This document shows, one piece after another, positions 23,264 through 33,970 of a stretch of 64,000 nt of DNA. Source of the DNA: Gigaspora margarita (taxonomy: Eukaryota > Glomeromycota > Glomeromycetes > Diversisporales > Gigasporaceae). Position 1 is the first letter of the stretch, and the number at the start of each line of letters is the position of its first letter. The notes beneath the pieces are model-generated. The model did not search any database. It had not been told where the DNA came from and worked only from the letters and a program-made list of their open reading frames with translations. The stretch spans positions 2,921-66,920 of the forward strand of contig WTPW01000764.1 in NCBI GenBank assembly GCA_009809945.1. Direction: 5' to 3'. The translations under genes were made by a program, and so were the position numbers.

Positions 23264-23475
23264 TATTCACTAATGGAGTAGTAATATTAGATTGTATAAT
23301 TACCAGTATATGCATGAATTTGAGAGGTAGCTTATTTTCAGAATAAAAAAAATTAGTATTGTTTTCAGCTTGAAAGCATAAAGTAGCTTTTTCAGATATT
23401 AGAGGTTTTTAGGTTTTTTGCTCAAAACCAAGAGGTAGCTTATTTTCAGATTAGCTTATTTCAGTAATCTACAGT

Positions 23476-23953
23476 AAATTTTGACAAAATTAGATTAGTT
23501 ACTAAAATTTATAGTTTAAGAAATAGTTAATTAAACAAAAAATCTAACTAACAAATCAAGTTTTCAGATTTCTTATAATGCAAAATAAAAAAAATCAACT
23601 TTGTATTACCTTATTGTCATATAATAGTAAAATTTTTAATAGTAATCCTGGAAAAATATTCTAATTATCCAGAATAAATAATTACTATAAAGGAGCTTCT
23701 TATTTGAAATTGTTTATTTAATAATAAGAATTACAAATAGAATTAAATAAACTATACTTATAGTAGATACTAGTTATATATAATAAGGCTTTACTAATAT
23801 TACAACCTGAACCAAATCTTTTCACACCTTTTTCATGCCTACCAATTCAAGATTAAAAATTTCTAAATGATTATTTGATAGTATTCTAGTTAGATTTGTT
23901 AGATAGTTAGTTTTATCTACTCCTAATTAATTTATACTTTTTTAATATATATA
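23476..23953. other. AT-rich spacer
   Basis: No gene or clear repeat recognised. Confidence 0.4.
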
Positions 23954-24149
23954 CAGTCAACCTCCTATAAGATCACCCTTTTTTTGGCTTAAGAACTTTT
24001 TTAAAAATGTGCTTATAAAGTAATTGTGCTTTTATAAAGGTATTTTTTTATATATTTAATAGTAAATTAACTTTAACAAAAATGTGATATAGAGAGGGAT
24101 TTTTATATGATGTGATTGTAGGGGAGGTGATCTTATAGGAGGTCAACTA
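23954..24149. mobile_element. Tc1/mariner-type MITE (CAGTCAACC family)
   Basis: Ends CAGTCAACCTCCTATAAGAT and the complement of TAGTTGACCTCCTATAAGAT are flanked by TA. The interior carries TTATAAAG repeats. Confidence 0.75.
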
Positions 24150-24412
24150 TATATATAATAATAATTTTTTTATAATAGTAACAATATTTAAATATTTATA
24201 AAAAAAAAAAGATAATTCAAAAATTTGTACACTTTTGAATATTTACTAGAACATGCTTGTCAATGGTCACAAAAATTAGCAGCATTTATTAAAATTTTTA
24301 ATTACAAACAATAATTATTTAAAGTATTGTAAATAATTTAACAATTATCCAAAGTTAAAAATAGCATTGCATAGTTGCATGCATGCACATATTAAATTTT
24401 TTATTAGTAATA
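24150..24412. other. AT-rich spacer
   Basis: No gene or repeat recognised. Confidence 0.4.
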
Positions 24413-24872
24413 CAGTACTGGACAGCAAAAACCATCCATTTTTTTAAAGGCACCAAATTTGAGAATTTTTTAGCGATTCTGATTGGCTAATTTTTGTATA
24501 ACAAAATTATGATTAGTTAAAAATATAAAAATGATATTTTTATATAATAAATACCAAATTTTGGATTTTATACTGTATTTAGTAATTTTTAATAATAAAT
24601 ATTAACCAATCAAATCGCAAACACGTGATCAAGCATCAATCTGATTGGTCGATTGTCCTGCACCAAATTTCTGCTTTATTATAAAAGTTGCTGAACTTAA
24701 TCCCTTATAACTTTTTTAAAAAGCAAGATATCAAAAAATCTGTCTTAAAAATTTGTAGTTTAAGTTACAAATAATAAATTTGTAAGAGGATTTTTAAAAT
24801 AATTACTTGTTGTAAAATTATTAGACATTAAACAATGCTGAAAAAATGAATGGTTTTTGCTGTCTGGTACTG
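24413..24872. mobile_element. Tc1/mariner-type MITE, copy 3
   Basis: Ends CAGTACTGGACAGCAAAAAC and the complement of CAGTACCAGACAGCAAAAAC are flanked by TA. It shares GCACCAAATTTGAG and GATTCTGATTGGCTAA with copies 1 and 2. Confidence 0.8.
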
Positions 24873-24980
24873 TATCAGATGATCATAATAATAGTTTTGG
24901 CATATATAGTCAGACCTCCCTAAATGCAACCTTTCTAAATACATAATCTCTCTAAATACATGGTTTAACTTGGTCCCAAC

Positions 24981-25466
24981 CAGTGTTTAAAATTCAATGT
25001 TCTCAGTGTTCTCAAAGAACATTATACAATTTTTGAGAACATAAATTATTAAAATATGGGCTTGGTGCTACAGAAAAGAGGGAAAATGACAAAATTTTGA
25101 AAATTAATTTTTTTATATAAATTAATTTAAAATACAATTAGGATCATTTTTTACTTAAGACACAAAAGTAGTTGTATTAATAAAATTTTNCAATATAGTT
25201 CTTCAAAATCTATAATTTCTTATAGCTTATTATAAAATTTATAACATAAAAATTGATTTTCTGAAGATCTTTTTTTTTGTTGATTTTCCCCTTTTCTGTA
25301 GCACCAAGCCCACATGTTCTCTATTTGAGAACATTCAAAAAATTCTTTTAATATTAAAAAAAAAATAGTTTTTCTATATAAAGAACATTAAAATTTTACT
25401 AAGAACATTAAGAAATTAAAAATGTTCTTATTGAGAACATAAAACCAAATTTGAATTTTAAATACT
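24981..25466. mobile_element. hAT-type MITE nested in 24907-25813
   Basis: Ends CAGTGTTTAAAATTCAA and the complement of TAGTATTTAAAATTCAA are flanked by the identical octamer GTCCCAAC (24973-24980, 25467-25474). The interior reiterates TGAGAACAT in both orientations. A further MITE sits inside it at 25057. Base 25190 is an N. Confidence 0.85.
25057..25312. mobile_element. innermost MITE of the nest
   Basis: Ends TGGGCTTGGTGCTACAGAAA and its exact complement stand within the surrounding hAT-type element. The matching continues through AGAGGGAAAAT. The target duplication is unclear. Confidence 0.8.
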
Positions 25467-25474
25467 AGTCCCAA

Positions 25475-25722
25475 CCAGTGTATAAAATAGCATGATAAAA
25501 ATCTGGATCTACCGTTTTTTATATTGCATATACCAGTATTTTAAAATTGGGCTGGTACAACAAACGGTGCATGATCCGAAGTTTTTTGAAGTAACCAGTG
25601 CATGCATCTATGTGCCCCAATGATCCGATGTTCATTTTCTACTAATGCAGTTTTTTGAACTGGTATTTTTTTATATAACAGGTGCATGTACCGTTAAATT
25701 AAAATTTCTATTTTAAACACTG
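25475..25722. mobile_element. second hAT-type MITE at the same target octamer
   Basis: Ends CAGTGTATAAAATAG and the complement of CAGTGTTTAAAATAG are flanked by GTCCCAAC on both sides (25467-25474, 25723-25730). The left octamer is the same copy that bounds the preceding MITE. Confidence 0.85.
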
Positions 25723-25815
25723 GTCCCAACTCATATGTTACTTATAGATTTTTATCCCCTAAATGCAAGGTTTTTTATTGACTCTTCACCATGTATTTAG
25801 AGAGATCTAACTGTA

Positions 25816-26607
25816 ATAGCTTTTTTTTTGAATCTTAAAAATTTGGTATAGTGTTTACTAGTTTATGAAATTTGTTAACTTTTATTTAGAACAAAAGAAT
25901 TGAGATATTTTAAATAATTAATATGCAATTTAACAGAATGATAATATTAATTTTTGGAATAAAGATCAAGCCCTAAAGTAAGCAAATCAAAAAAATGTGC
26001 TAAGTAGAAGAATGGGTCTTGTGAAATAGCTATAAGATTGAGATTCAATATATATAATCAAAATTTCAGTGACCTTTTAAAACAGTAATTCTAATTAAAT
26101 AAGAGATGATTGAGAATTATAGAAAGCACAAATTTAATACTATATCAATAAGTACTAGTTCAACTCTGGATTATTCAAATGCAAGACATGTATGCAATAC
26201 TTTTCAACTTGTATAATATACAATTATACTTTGGCAAAAATCTCCAGTTAAAATTCAAGGCAAAGAAATAATAAGTTAGAATAATTTAAATGATAGCTTA
26301 GTTATAAAGTAAATAAATAGTCTTTAAATCAAGTGTTAAAAAAAATTCAGTATATTATACTACTTATATATTTGAACAAAGTTTTTAGTTCATATTATAT
26401 TTATTTATTGTGCTACTAGAAATTGCATATATCATTTAATATACATAAAATGTATTTAATATTATTTTTAGAAAACATTTGATTATATTCTTTAATCTGT
26501 TTCTTGTACAAATTTGTACTAAATTTTTTTTTTAAATTATTATTCAAAATCTATACTTTGGCTATATACTTTTTAAATAAAAATATATATTTTAAGAGTG
26601 AATCTAT
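25816..26607. other. AT-rich stretch, nothing recognised
   Basis: No coding relic, RNA gene or clear repeat was seen. Confidence 0.4.
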
Positions 26608-26831
26608 TTGTAACTAGCAGTGACAGTTTTGAGCCAATCAAAATACAAGGTTAGATATAGCAAAAAAATTCAAAAAATTACAAATTACAATAACTTAAAA
26701 TTATGACTATGAATTATCATTTGTATCTAGCAAAACATCTTTTTTGAGGTATTTTATTATATTATAAATCTACTTCTAACTCTAAATATAACTTTAACCC
26801 AAATCAGGTTACTATTACTGCTAGTGACAAG
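26608..26831. mobile_element. MITE
   Basis: Ends TTGTAACTAGCAGTGACAG and the complement of CTTGTCACTAGCAGTAATAG form imperfect terminal inverted repeats. The interior is AT-rich. Confidence 0.6.
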
Positions 26832-27113
26832 TACATTTTTTCATATTTTAATAGATTATTAAAAAATATTTTAAATTTATTAAAAATTTAAGATTAATAA
26901 ATGTTTAAGTTTTTATTTTGAATTTTTTATTATAAAATAAATTGTTTATTTAAATTTTTAAATTTTTATATGTTCCCATCTATTAACCTTTTTTTACTTT
27001 TAATACAAATTTTAAGTTTTACAAGTAAATTGCTAAAGTAAAATAATAAGCTACAATATAGTATTAAGAACTATAATTCTAAACTTATATTTATAGAGTT
27101 TTTTAAGAATTAG

Positions 27114-27356
27114 TATATTATTTGTCACAGATTATCGTGAAATTAGATTAGCGTGAAATTTGAACTTATTTTATTTTAGATTTTTAAAAATTTTTTGGGC
27201 CTTTTTTGTTAGATTTTTTTTATCGTTAAGTTAGGGTTTAGGGTTAGAATTTTTAGGGAAAGAGTATAGGTAGATTTTAGTAGGGCTTATATTTTCAAAT
27301 TGAGACCCCCAAATTTCACGATAATCCAATTTCACGATAATCTATAACATAATATA
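27114..27356. mobile_element. MITE with ATTATCGTGAAAT repeats
   Basis: The left end reads CAGATTATCGTGAAATTAGA and the right end is its near-complement. Within each end ATTATCGTGAAAT (or a one-base variant) occurs twice. A/T-rich TATATTAT forms the outermost bases. Confidence 0.7.
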
Positions 27357-27699
27357 TAAATATATTTTTTACAAAGCTAATACTAATAAAACTATTGTGG
27401 TGAATGTGAATACTGATAATAAATATTTAATACAATCAAAGAATTAATAATTAGACTTTATGAAAATTTCTCGAATACTTCTATTATTATTATTTTATTG
27501 AATTTAATTAGAGTTAGCAGAGATAGCTTGTAATAGTATTCTGACTAATTGTGGAAAGTGTTAAAATCAATGTTTTGTACAAGTAAAGATCATTCTAAAA
27601 AAATTTAATATTAATATAAAATTAATGAATTCTTTTAAACATGTAATATAGTAGTATAGTTAAAATAATAATTACCTTTTAATAAATCAGATCCATTTT

Positions 27700-28760
27700 T
27701 AAACTTGAATTGTTTGATTATTTTGGGTAATTTGATTTTTTTGAGTAATTTGATTATTTTGAATAATTTGATTATTTTGAATAATTTGATTATTATTCAG
27801 TGAAATTGCACTATAAAGATCTGCAATGTTTTTTATTTGTAAGCTATCTTTTAGTCACTCATATGATATCAAGCCACAAATTGTTTTTTGTCTTAAATTT
27901 ATCATTACTTCATAATCAAATTTATCTATATCTTTTAAACTTTGAATTAAAGTTTTTCAACCTGATTAATTTGTAATCTTTATGTTTGACAACATGATAC
28001 CAGTTTTTGTATAATCATATGCATAAAATTCTTAAGCCATTTTCTCCTCTATGTGCTTTTTTATACCAGAATTCTGCTTGCTCAAGATCTAAATTATAAT
28101 AAATAAACTCATAATATAGTAATAGCAATAATAATTTCTATAAGAAAATATAATATTGATTATACACCTTTAAGATCTTCAAGTAGTTGTAAATAAAAAT
28201 TCTCATCAGCTTTGGGAGATTGTTTAGATAAATAAAATTTATACAATTGAATAATTTCTTCATTCACAAATAAACATATTTTTTCACAATTTGAAAATAA
28301 GTTTAGTTCATATTGGTTCATTTTATTTTTATAGATTACAACTTCATAATTTCCATCTTGCTGTTTAATAAAACTTAATGCTTTTAATGAACAGTGTTTT
28401 CCACCTTATAATTCAAAAAATACAGCATTATATAAAAACACTTGTTTTAATAATCTCTATAGATATCCAATAAATATAGAACAATGATCAAGAATTTTTT
28501 TGATTTCTTCCAAACTCAAACCACCCAACAGGTTTTAGATTGGATTTTTCATTAAGGTAATATGTAAATGCATTGATTGCTGATCTAATTAATGCAATTG
28601 AATAATCTAATCCATCTTTCTTTTTTGTTTTGCTAAAGTAAAAAACTAAAACTTGTTCTAATTTAGTAAGTGATAGTATTTTGTGAGGCTAAAATTGATA
28701 TCTACTTTCTTTTCTATAATGTTCAAACTGTATATCCAATTATTTCATGTTTTTAACAAC
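27700..28760 (-). pseudogene. Crypton/DUF3504-like tyrosine-recombinase relic
   Basis: Minus-strand pieces in order: KLEQVLVFYFSKTKKKDG with YSIALIRSAINAFTYYL (core-binding region), VGWFEFGRNQK, ALSFIKQQDGNYEVV, LYKFYLSKQSPKADENFYLQ, then FWYKKAHRGENGL, MHMIIQK, KITNQS, SYE and a C-terminal Asn/Gln repeat tail. The order matches the DUF3504/ZMYM-like recombinase family, to which Crypton DNA transposons are related. Several stops and frameshifts interrupt it, and the His/Arg catalytic region after KITNQS is decayed. A possible intron separates FYLQLLEDLK (near 28170) from DLEQAEFWYK (near 28095). The family call is by motif order and would need a profile search. Confidence 0.55.
27716..27798 (-). 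repeat. 18-bp Asn/Gln-coding tandem repeat
   Basis: Four to five copies of TTTGATTATTTTGAATAA on the plus strand encode NNQIIQ units on the minus strand at the end of the recombinase relic. Confidence 0.7.
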
Positions 28761-29543
28761 AAATTTTTGTAAAAAAAAATTTTATTTTATTTTGATTTGG
28801 CTGTGTAAAATGTTTAATACTTTCTTTTGATATCATTTGACAAAAAAGAATTTATAAAAAGGATTTAAAAAAGAGCATATAAATTAATAGTTTGGATTTA
28901 CTATTTTGTACTAGATTTAGACACTTTTCAAAAACTCATAAAAAATCTAAAAAATTTAAAACCCAATTTTTTTTTATATACAAAAATTTAATAAATATTC
29001 AAAAATTGTTAGTAGTATTTTTTTTATATTAATAATAAAATTATTAAAAAAAAAATTTTTTAATAATCTCAATTTTTTGTGTAACTATAACTGTACTAAA
29101 TTTAGTATACTTCCATCTGTATTTTTTATTATAAAATTACTAGTAATTTTTAAATTGTGGCTTAACATGAAAAAATCTTACCAAAAAAGAAAACCTTTTG
29201 GAAAAAAAATCATATAAAATCAAAAATAAGACTTAAAGTTATCAAACTTTTTATATATAATGCTCTATATCTAACGAATTATAAATAGTTATTTAAAATC
29301 ATAATTAATTATTTAAATTATTAGATATTGTAGCTAAAAAGCTGTCTAAATATAGTACAATATACTACTAGTAGTACGCCTAAATCCTATCTATTAATAA
29401 TAAACTACTTTTATATTATTTATATCATATTTTAATAACATTATTATATAAGTCAAAAAGTTCTTTTAAAGAATATAAATAGTTTAATTCATGATCAATA
29501 ACTGCCATGCTAAATACCAATATAGCATAATAATTCTGTAATA
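28761..29543. other. AT-rich stretch, nothing recognised
   Basis: No coding relic or clear repeat recognised. Confidence 0.4.
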
Positions 29544-29664
29544 CAGTATGTTGGTATAGCAGCAATTTTTTGCCAAAGTAACAATTGTCTGTCATGTACT
29601 ACTTCACAGTACATGATAGCCAATTGTTACTCTAGCAAAATATTGCAGCCATACCAACATGCTG
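29544..29664. mobile_element. 121-bp near-perfect palindromic MITE
   Basis: Ends CAGTATGTTGGTATAGCAGC and the complement of CAGCATGTTGGTATGGCTGC are flanked by TA, as in Tc1/mariner insertions. The arms are paired almost to the centre (GTACTACTTCACAGTAC). Confidence 0.85.
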
Positions 29665-29893
29665 TATCTTATATTATTATACTATATTATATAAATATAG
29701 TACTTGCAATATAGCATATAGCATCAGGGATCTTGTTAGAATCAAAGAAGATTTGAAGCAATATGGAAGTAGAATATTACTTTACTAGAGTGGTTTAGTA
29801 GATATTCATTAAAGAGCCAAAGAGTATTTTTTGGCAAAAATATATATTATTGTCTGAAGCATAGCGAGAACTTATATGTACATGTAAAAGTTA

Positions 29894-30250
29894 AAAAATG
29901 TCTGTCTGTCTAGCATGTGACTTGTTGGTAATTGAATGTAAGGTCCATACTAGACCTAAAAATGTCTGTCTGTCTAGCATATGACTTGTTGGTAATTGGC
30001 TGCTATGGTCCACACTAGACCTTTGATTTGAAAAATTTCTGTCTGTCTAGCACGTGACTTGTTGGTGATTGGCTGTTATAGTTTACACTAGACCTTATAT
30101 TTGAAAAATGTTTGTCTGTTTAGCACATGACTTTGTGACTTATTGGTGATTGGCTGTTATGGTCCACACTAGACCTTTGATTTAAAAAATGGCTGTCTGT
30201 TCGCCATATGACTATACTGTAATTGGCTATTACAGACCATACTAGACTTC
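29894..30250. repeat. ~70-75-bp minisatellite, five copies
   Basis: Units read ATGTCTGTCTGTCTAGCA, then GTGACTTGTTGGTAATTGG, then CCACACTAGACC. The last copy is the most diverged. Confidence 0.85.
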
Positions 30251-30426
30251 TAATTATTATTTATACATATTTGCTTCAGACTTACAATAGTTCCTGTTAA
30301 CCTAGTTTATTTATAATATAATATTCAAGATAGATAACTATTTCTAAACATCAAAGAAGAGGAGAAAAGGATCTGAGTATATTGTACAGGAGGGCATAAA
30401 ACTAAAGTTTATGTATCTTTTCAAAT

Positions 30427-30655
30427 TAGAAGTAGAAATAGCAGAAATAGTAGAAATAGTAGAAATAGAAAAATAGCAAAAATAATAGAAATTGTAAAAA
30501 TAGTAGAAATTGTAGAAATGGCAAAAATAGTAGAAATAGTAGAAATTGTAGAAATTGTAGAATAGTAGAAATAGTAAAAATGGTAAAAATAGCGAAATAG
30601 TAGAAATGGTAGAAATAGTAGAAATAATAGAAATAGTAAAAATAGTAGCTATTTT
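30427..30655. repeat. AGTAGAAAT-type microsatellite
   Basis: About 20 imperfect copies of AGTAGAAAT/AGCAAAAAT follow one another. Confidence 0.85.
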
Positions 30656-30879
30656 GTTTGTACTTCTAACTAAGCTTTTTATAGCAATATTAATACAATA
30701 ATAATAATAATATGTAAATACAATAATACAAGAAAATAATATTTAGAAAAATAATCAAAAACAAAATTCATACTCTTTTCATCGATTACTTGTCCAAATT
30801 TCTGAACAAAAAAAAAACAAAAATTTTATTAGTAAAAGACAAGCAGCTATAATACTGGGTTTTATAAAGGTCAACACTC

Positions 30880-31130
30880 ATTACCATTTTCCTGTAGGAC
30901 TCCTTTATATATTTAGCATGCAAGCCAGAAGCATCGGTTGTGCAAAATAACTAGCAGTTGGTGTTCTTAATACAAGAAATTCTGGTAGAACTTTTCTTTC
31001 ATCAATGAAGGTGATATACCTGGCTGAATGGTGAACTAAAAAATGAATTATTCAACACTTTCTTTAAGATTTTTTAATGACAAGAACATAAGGACCATAC
31101 ACCTGCTACTATATTCTCGCTTGAAGTTTT
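30880..31130 (-). pseudogene. unidentified coding-like relic
   Basis: One minus-strand frame holds about 50 residues without a stop (SARYITFIDERKVLPEF, then LRTPTASYFAQPMLLACML) followed by RSPTGKW after one interruption. The composition is protein-like rather than low complexity. The family was not recognised. It could be a transposase fragment or chance. Confidence 0.25.
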
Positions 31131-31970
31131 TTTTCTGAAATTTGGAATGAAAAGTGAAAAATTTGGTGTACCCCTTTTAAAAGATCAGCATTGTTGTTTC
31201 TATCCTAATTGGGAAGAAGGCATACAAGGTGGTAAACAGGAACAAACATGTATGAAAATGTGGTGCAGAGGAGTAGGCTGATCTGCAGAATAAATTTCAG
31301 ACTTTTTTGTATCTTTTTTTCTTACATATACATATAATACTTAGATAGGATGTTTCCCTGTGCAATATTATATAATTTTTACTATTGAGCATAAATGTAA
31401 ATATGCTATCATAGCTATTTACTTTTTGCTCTTTTCTTCTCTCTTTTTTTTTCTTTTGCTGTATTTTGGTTATTCGTTTAGATAGTGTAGTTATTTCCTC
31501 CTTTTTTATTTCTTTTTATTTTTTTTATCTGTTTTCTTTTTTTGGCAGAATCCTGCTACTCAAAAAGTTAGGAGAAGAGGGTTAAAAAAGTAGGCAGTTA
31601 TAATAGATAGCAAACTCCAATCAGTGATTCAGACAATTCTAATTATAATGAGATGAAGGATTTATGATGAGAAAAAGTTTGATATAGCAGGTCACTTTTA
31701 GGTGCCTTAGTAGTAACCAGATGGGTTGCACTTTAGATATCCAAACCAACTTATTGTAGGTAGCTCATAATGTACTAGTGTTACATTTATGTGAAAATAA
31801 AGTTGCAGAATAATTGCCCAATTAAAAAAAAAATATTTAGAAAAATAATAATAAAAATAATAAGAATAATAATATTAAACTCATTTATAATATATATATT
31901 ACACTTTATAAGAACAGGTGTAATATAAAATCAAGAAAATAAAAAAAAAGATTATTTTTAATAAGTGCTA
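31131..31970. other. no gene; possible retroposed 3' end near 31560-31830
   Basis: The segment ending AATAAAGTTGCAG and a run of A near 31826 has the look of a polyadenylated insertion. No coding relic or target duplication supports this. Pyrimidine-rich patches lie at 31300-31550. Confidence 0.3.
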
Positions 31971-32265
31971 GTCAAAATCTCAACAAACAGAATCCTAACA
32001 GGTTATAATCCTGACAAAAAAATCCTAACAATAAAAATTCTGACAATCCCGGCAACAAAAAAAATTATTAAATTTATTTAAGTTAGGTTAGGGTTAGGTG
32101 AGTGCCTAAGTTAGAGTAAGGTAAGTGCCTAGGTTAGAGTTTGGGTTTAGTTAATTTTATAGTAATCTGCTTAAAGAAAGCTTTTTTTGATTGTCAGGAT
32201 TTTTGGTTATTAGATTTTTTTGTTGGGATTATAGCCTGGTGGGATTTTGTTTATCAGATTTTGAC
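31971..32265. mobile_element. MITE with ~80-bp terminal inverted repeats
   Basis: Ends GTCAAAATCTCAACAAACAG and the complement of GTCAAAATCTGATAAACAAA match imperfectly for about 80 bases (GGTTATAATCCTGACAAAA against GGCTATAATCCCAACAAAA). The centre contains GTTAGGTTAGGGTTAGGTGA, which is telomere-like only by chance. Confidence 0.75.
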
Positions 32266-32584
32266 CCAAACCCATTTTTTATACCCTCTACTAGTGTTGT
32301 TACAGGACAGCTTTGGACAATGATTTGGACAATATTGGAAATTTTGAACAATTTTGAACAATTAAATAAAGTAAAATTACTTAAAATTTTATTAAGATAA
32401 CCTATTTTAATTTTAACTGAAATGTGTTTAGCGCTTAAAAAAAATATAAGTTATATATTTTTTAGATAATTTTATTAATTATTAAAGCCTAGACAAGCTT
32501 TGAACAACCTTGGATATTTGGACAATTTTGGATATGGACAAGCCAAAAAAGGCTGTGGACAGCCAAATTGTACAATACTGCACT
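32266..32584. other. TTGGACAA-rich stretch
   Basis: Repeated TTTGGACAATTTTGG motifs occur around 32310-32580. They may be the remains of an inverted-repeat element bounded by ACAGGACAGCTTTGGACA and GGCTGTGGACAGCCAA. No gene was seen. Confidence 0.4.
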
Positions 32585-33580
32585 CCACATTTATTATTTA
32601 TACCCTTCTGCAGATTTAACTTTTTTTAAAATTTGAGCAAAGATATCTTAGTAACTACCAGATCACTTTTAGTAAACTTATTTCTTTACATTCTATAGAT
32701 TTATAGAATTCAAATAAACAAAAGTTTATTGAATTTGGTCCAGTAGTTGCTAAGATATCTTTGCTCAAAAAATCAAAACATTTATCAAAACAAACGATAC
32801 AAAATTTACTTTAAACTTTGAGCAAAAATATTTCTGCAACTACTATGCCAAATTTAATGAACTTTTTTTGTTTGAATTCTATGAATCTATAAAATTAAAA
32901 TAAAATATAAAATTATAAAATTTATTTTAATAGTTACAGAGATATTTTCACTCAAATTTTTTAAAAAATCCAAAATATCTATCAAAACATAAACTGTGCC
33001 AAATTTTTTCCAAACTTTAAGTAAAGATGTCTTAGCAATCACCAAGTCAAATTTAATAATTTTTTTTATTTGGATTCTATGAATTCATAGAATTCAAAAA
33101 AATTTATTGAATTTGACTTGGTGGTTGCTAAGATATCTTCACTTATAGTTTGGAAAAAATTTTGGTACAGCTTTTGTTTTAATAGACATTTTGGATTTTT
33201 TTAAAATTTGAATAAAGATATCTTTGTAACTATTAAGATAAATTCTATAATTTTTTTATTTTAATCTATAGATTCATAGAATTTAAACAAAAAAAGTTTA
33301 TTAAATTGGTTTATTAGTTGCAAAGATATCTTCGCTCAAGGTTTAAAGTAAATTTTGTATAGTTTGTTTTGATATATGTTTTGATTTTTTTTAAATCTTG
33401 AGCAAAGATATTTCAGCAACTACTGGACCAAATTCAATAAACTTTTTTTTATTTGAATTCTATAAATCTATAGAATGTAAAAAAAATAAGTTTACTAAAT
33501 TTGATCTAGTAGTTACTAAGATATCTTTGCTCAAATTTTAAAAAAAGTTAAATCTGCAGGGTTATAAATAATAAATATGG
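32585..33580. mobile_element. multi-hairpin foldback element (~190-bp units)
   Basis: The outer ends ATTTATTATTTATACCC, CTGCAGATTTAAC and their complements bound a 1-kb palindrome. Inside, five smaller palindromes centred near 32700, 32885, 33075, 33265 and 33465 repeat at about 190-base spacing. Each has arms of GAGCAAAGATATCTTAGCAA type and a centre like CTATAGATTCATAGAATTC. It encodes no protein. No target duplication was identified. Confidence 0.8.
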
Positions 33581-33626
33581 GGTATAAAAAATAGAAAAAA
33601 CTCTTTATACACTATATGTATGTATA

Positions 33627-33970
33627 CAGGTAGTATTGTACATGACATTGTCCTGCTAATTTTATAGGAACACAGACAGTCTAGTACAGGATATTCAGAA
33701 CATGTCTGCAATAATGTCCTGTCATAATATTGTATGCGTACATTGTTCTACTGATTTTTAACTTTGTCCCTACAATGTCTGGAACATGTCCACTGAGTAA
33801 AACCAATCAAATTGCAGAATTATACAGACCCTTGGTTTGGTATGTGAAGGATACAAGAATTTTATTAGCTGATGATTAGCCAAATGTCGGGGACAAAAAA
33901 AATTCTGGGCAGATATGTTCCGGATGTTCTATTTTGGACTGTCCTCTGTCTGTGTTCCATGACAACACTG
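33627..33970. mobile_element. Tc1/mariner-like MITE
   Basis: TA lies on both sides. The right end is the complement of CAGTGTTGTCATGGAACACA. The left end begins CAGGTAGTATTGTACATGAC and reaches the same GGAACACAGACAG after an extra stretch. The interior repeats ATGTCCTG and ATGTCTGGAACATG motifs. Confidence 0.6.

Larger units (their letters stand above)
22370..23475. mobile_element. AAGCTACC-family inverted-repeat element
   Basis: The left end is a small hairpin, CCTAAAAATAAGCTACC with GGTAGCTTATTTTCAGG. The right end carries the same GAGGTAGCTTATTTTCAG twice. Shorter relatives stand at 44075-44623 and 45330-45846. The interior holds a 430-base T-rich low-complexity tract (22660-23090) and two hairpins. 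Confidence 0.55.
24907..25813. mobile_element. CAGTCAGA-family MITE carrying three nested MITEs
   Basis: The outer ends (TAGTCAGACCTCCCTAAATG; complement of CAGTTAGATCTCTCTAAATA) match the element at 20045, and TA lies on both sides. Its middle is split at GTCCCAAC by two adjacent hAT-type MITEs. Confidence 0.8.

Noticed and set aside
29894-30250. CRISPR-like array
   Set aside because: Units are contiguous ~72-bp tandem repeats without unique spacers, in a eukaryotic context.
31560-31830. Retroposed gene or SINE with A tail
   Set aside because: Apart from AATAAAG and a short A run there is no target duplication, internal promoter or coding relic.
32084-32100. TTAGGTTAGGGTTAGGTGA, possible interstitial telomere repeat
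   Set aside because: Only one to two partial units, located inside a MITE.
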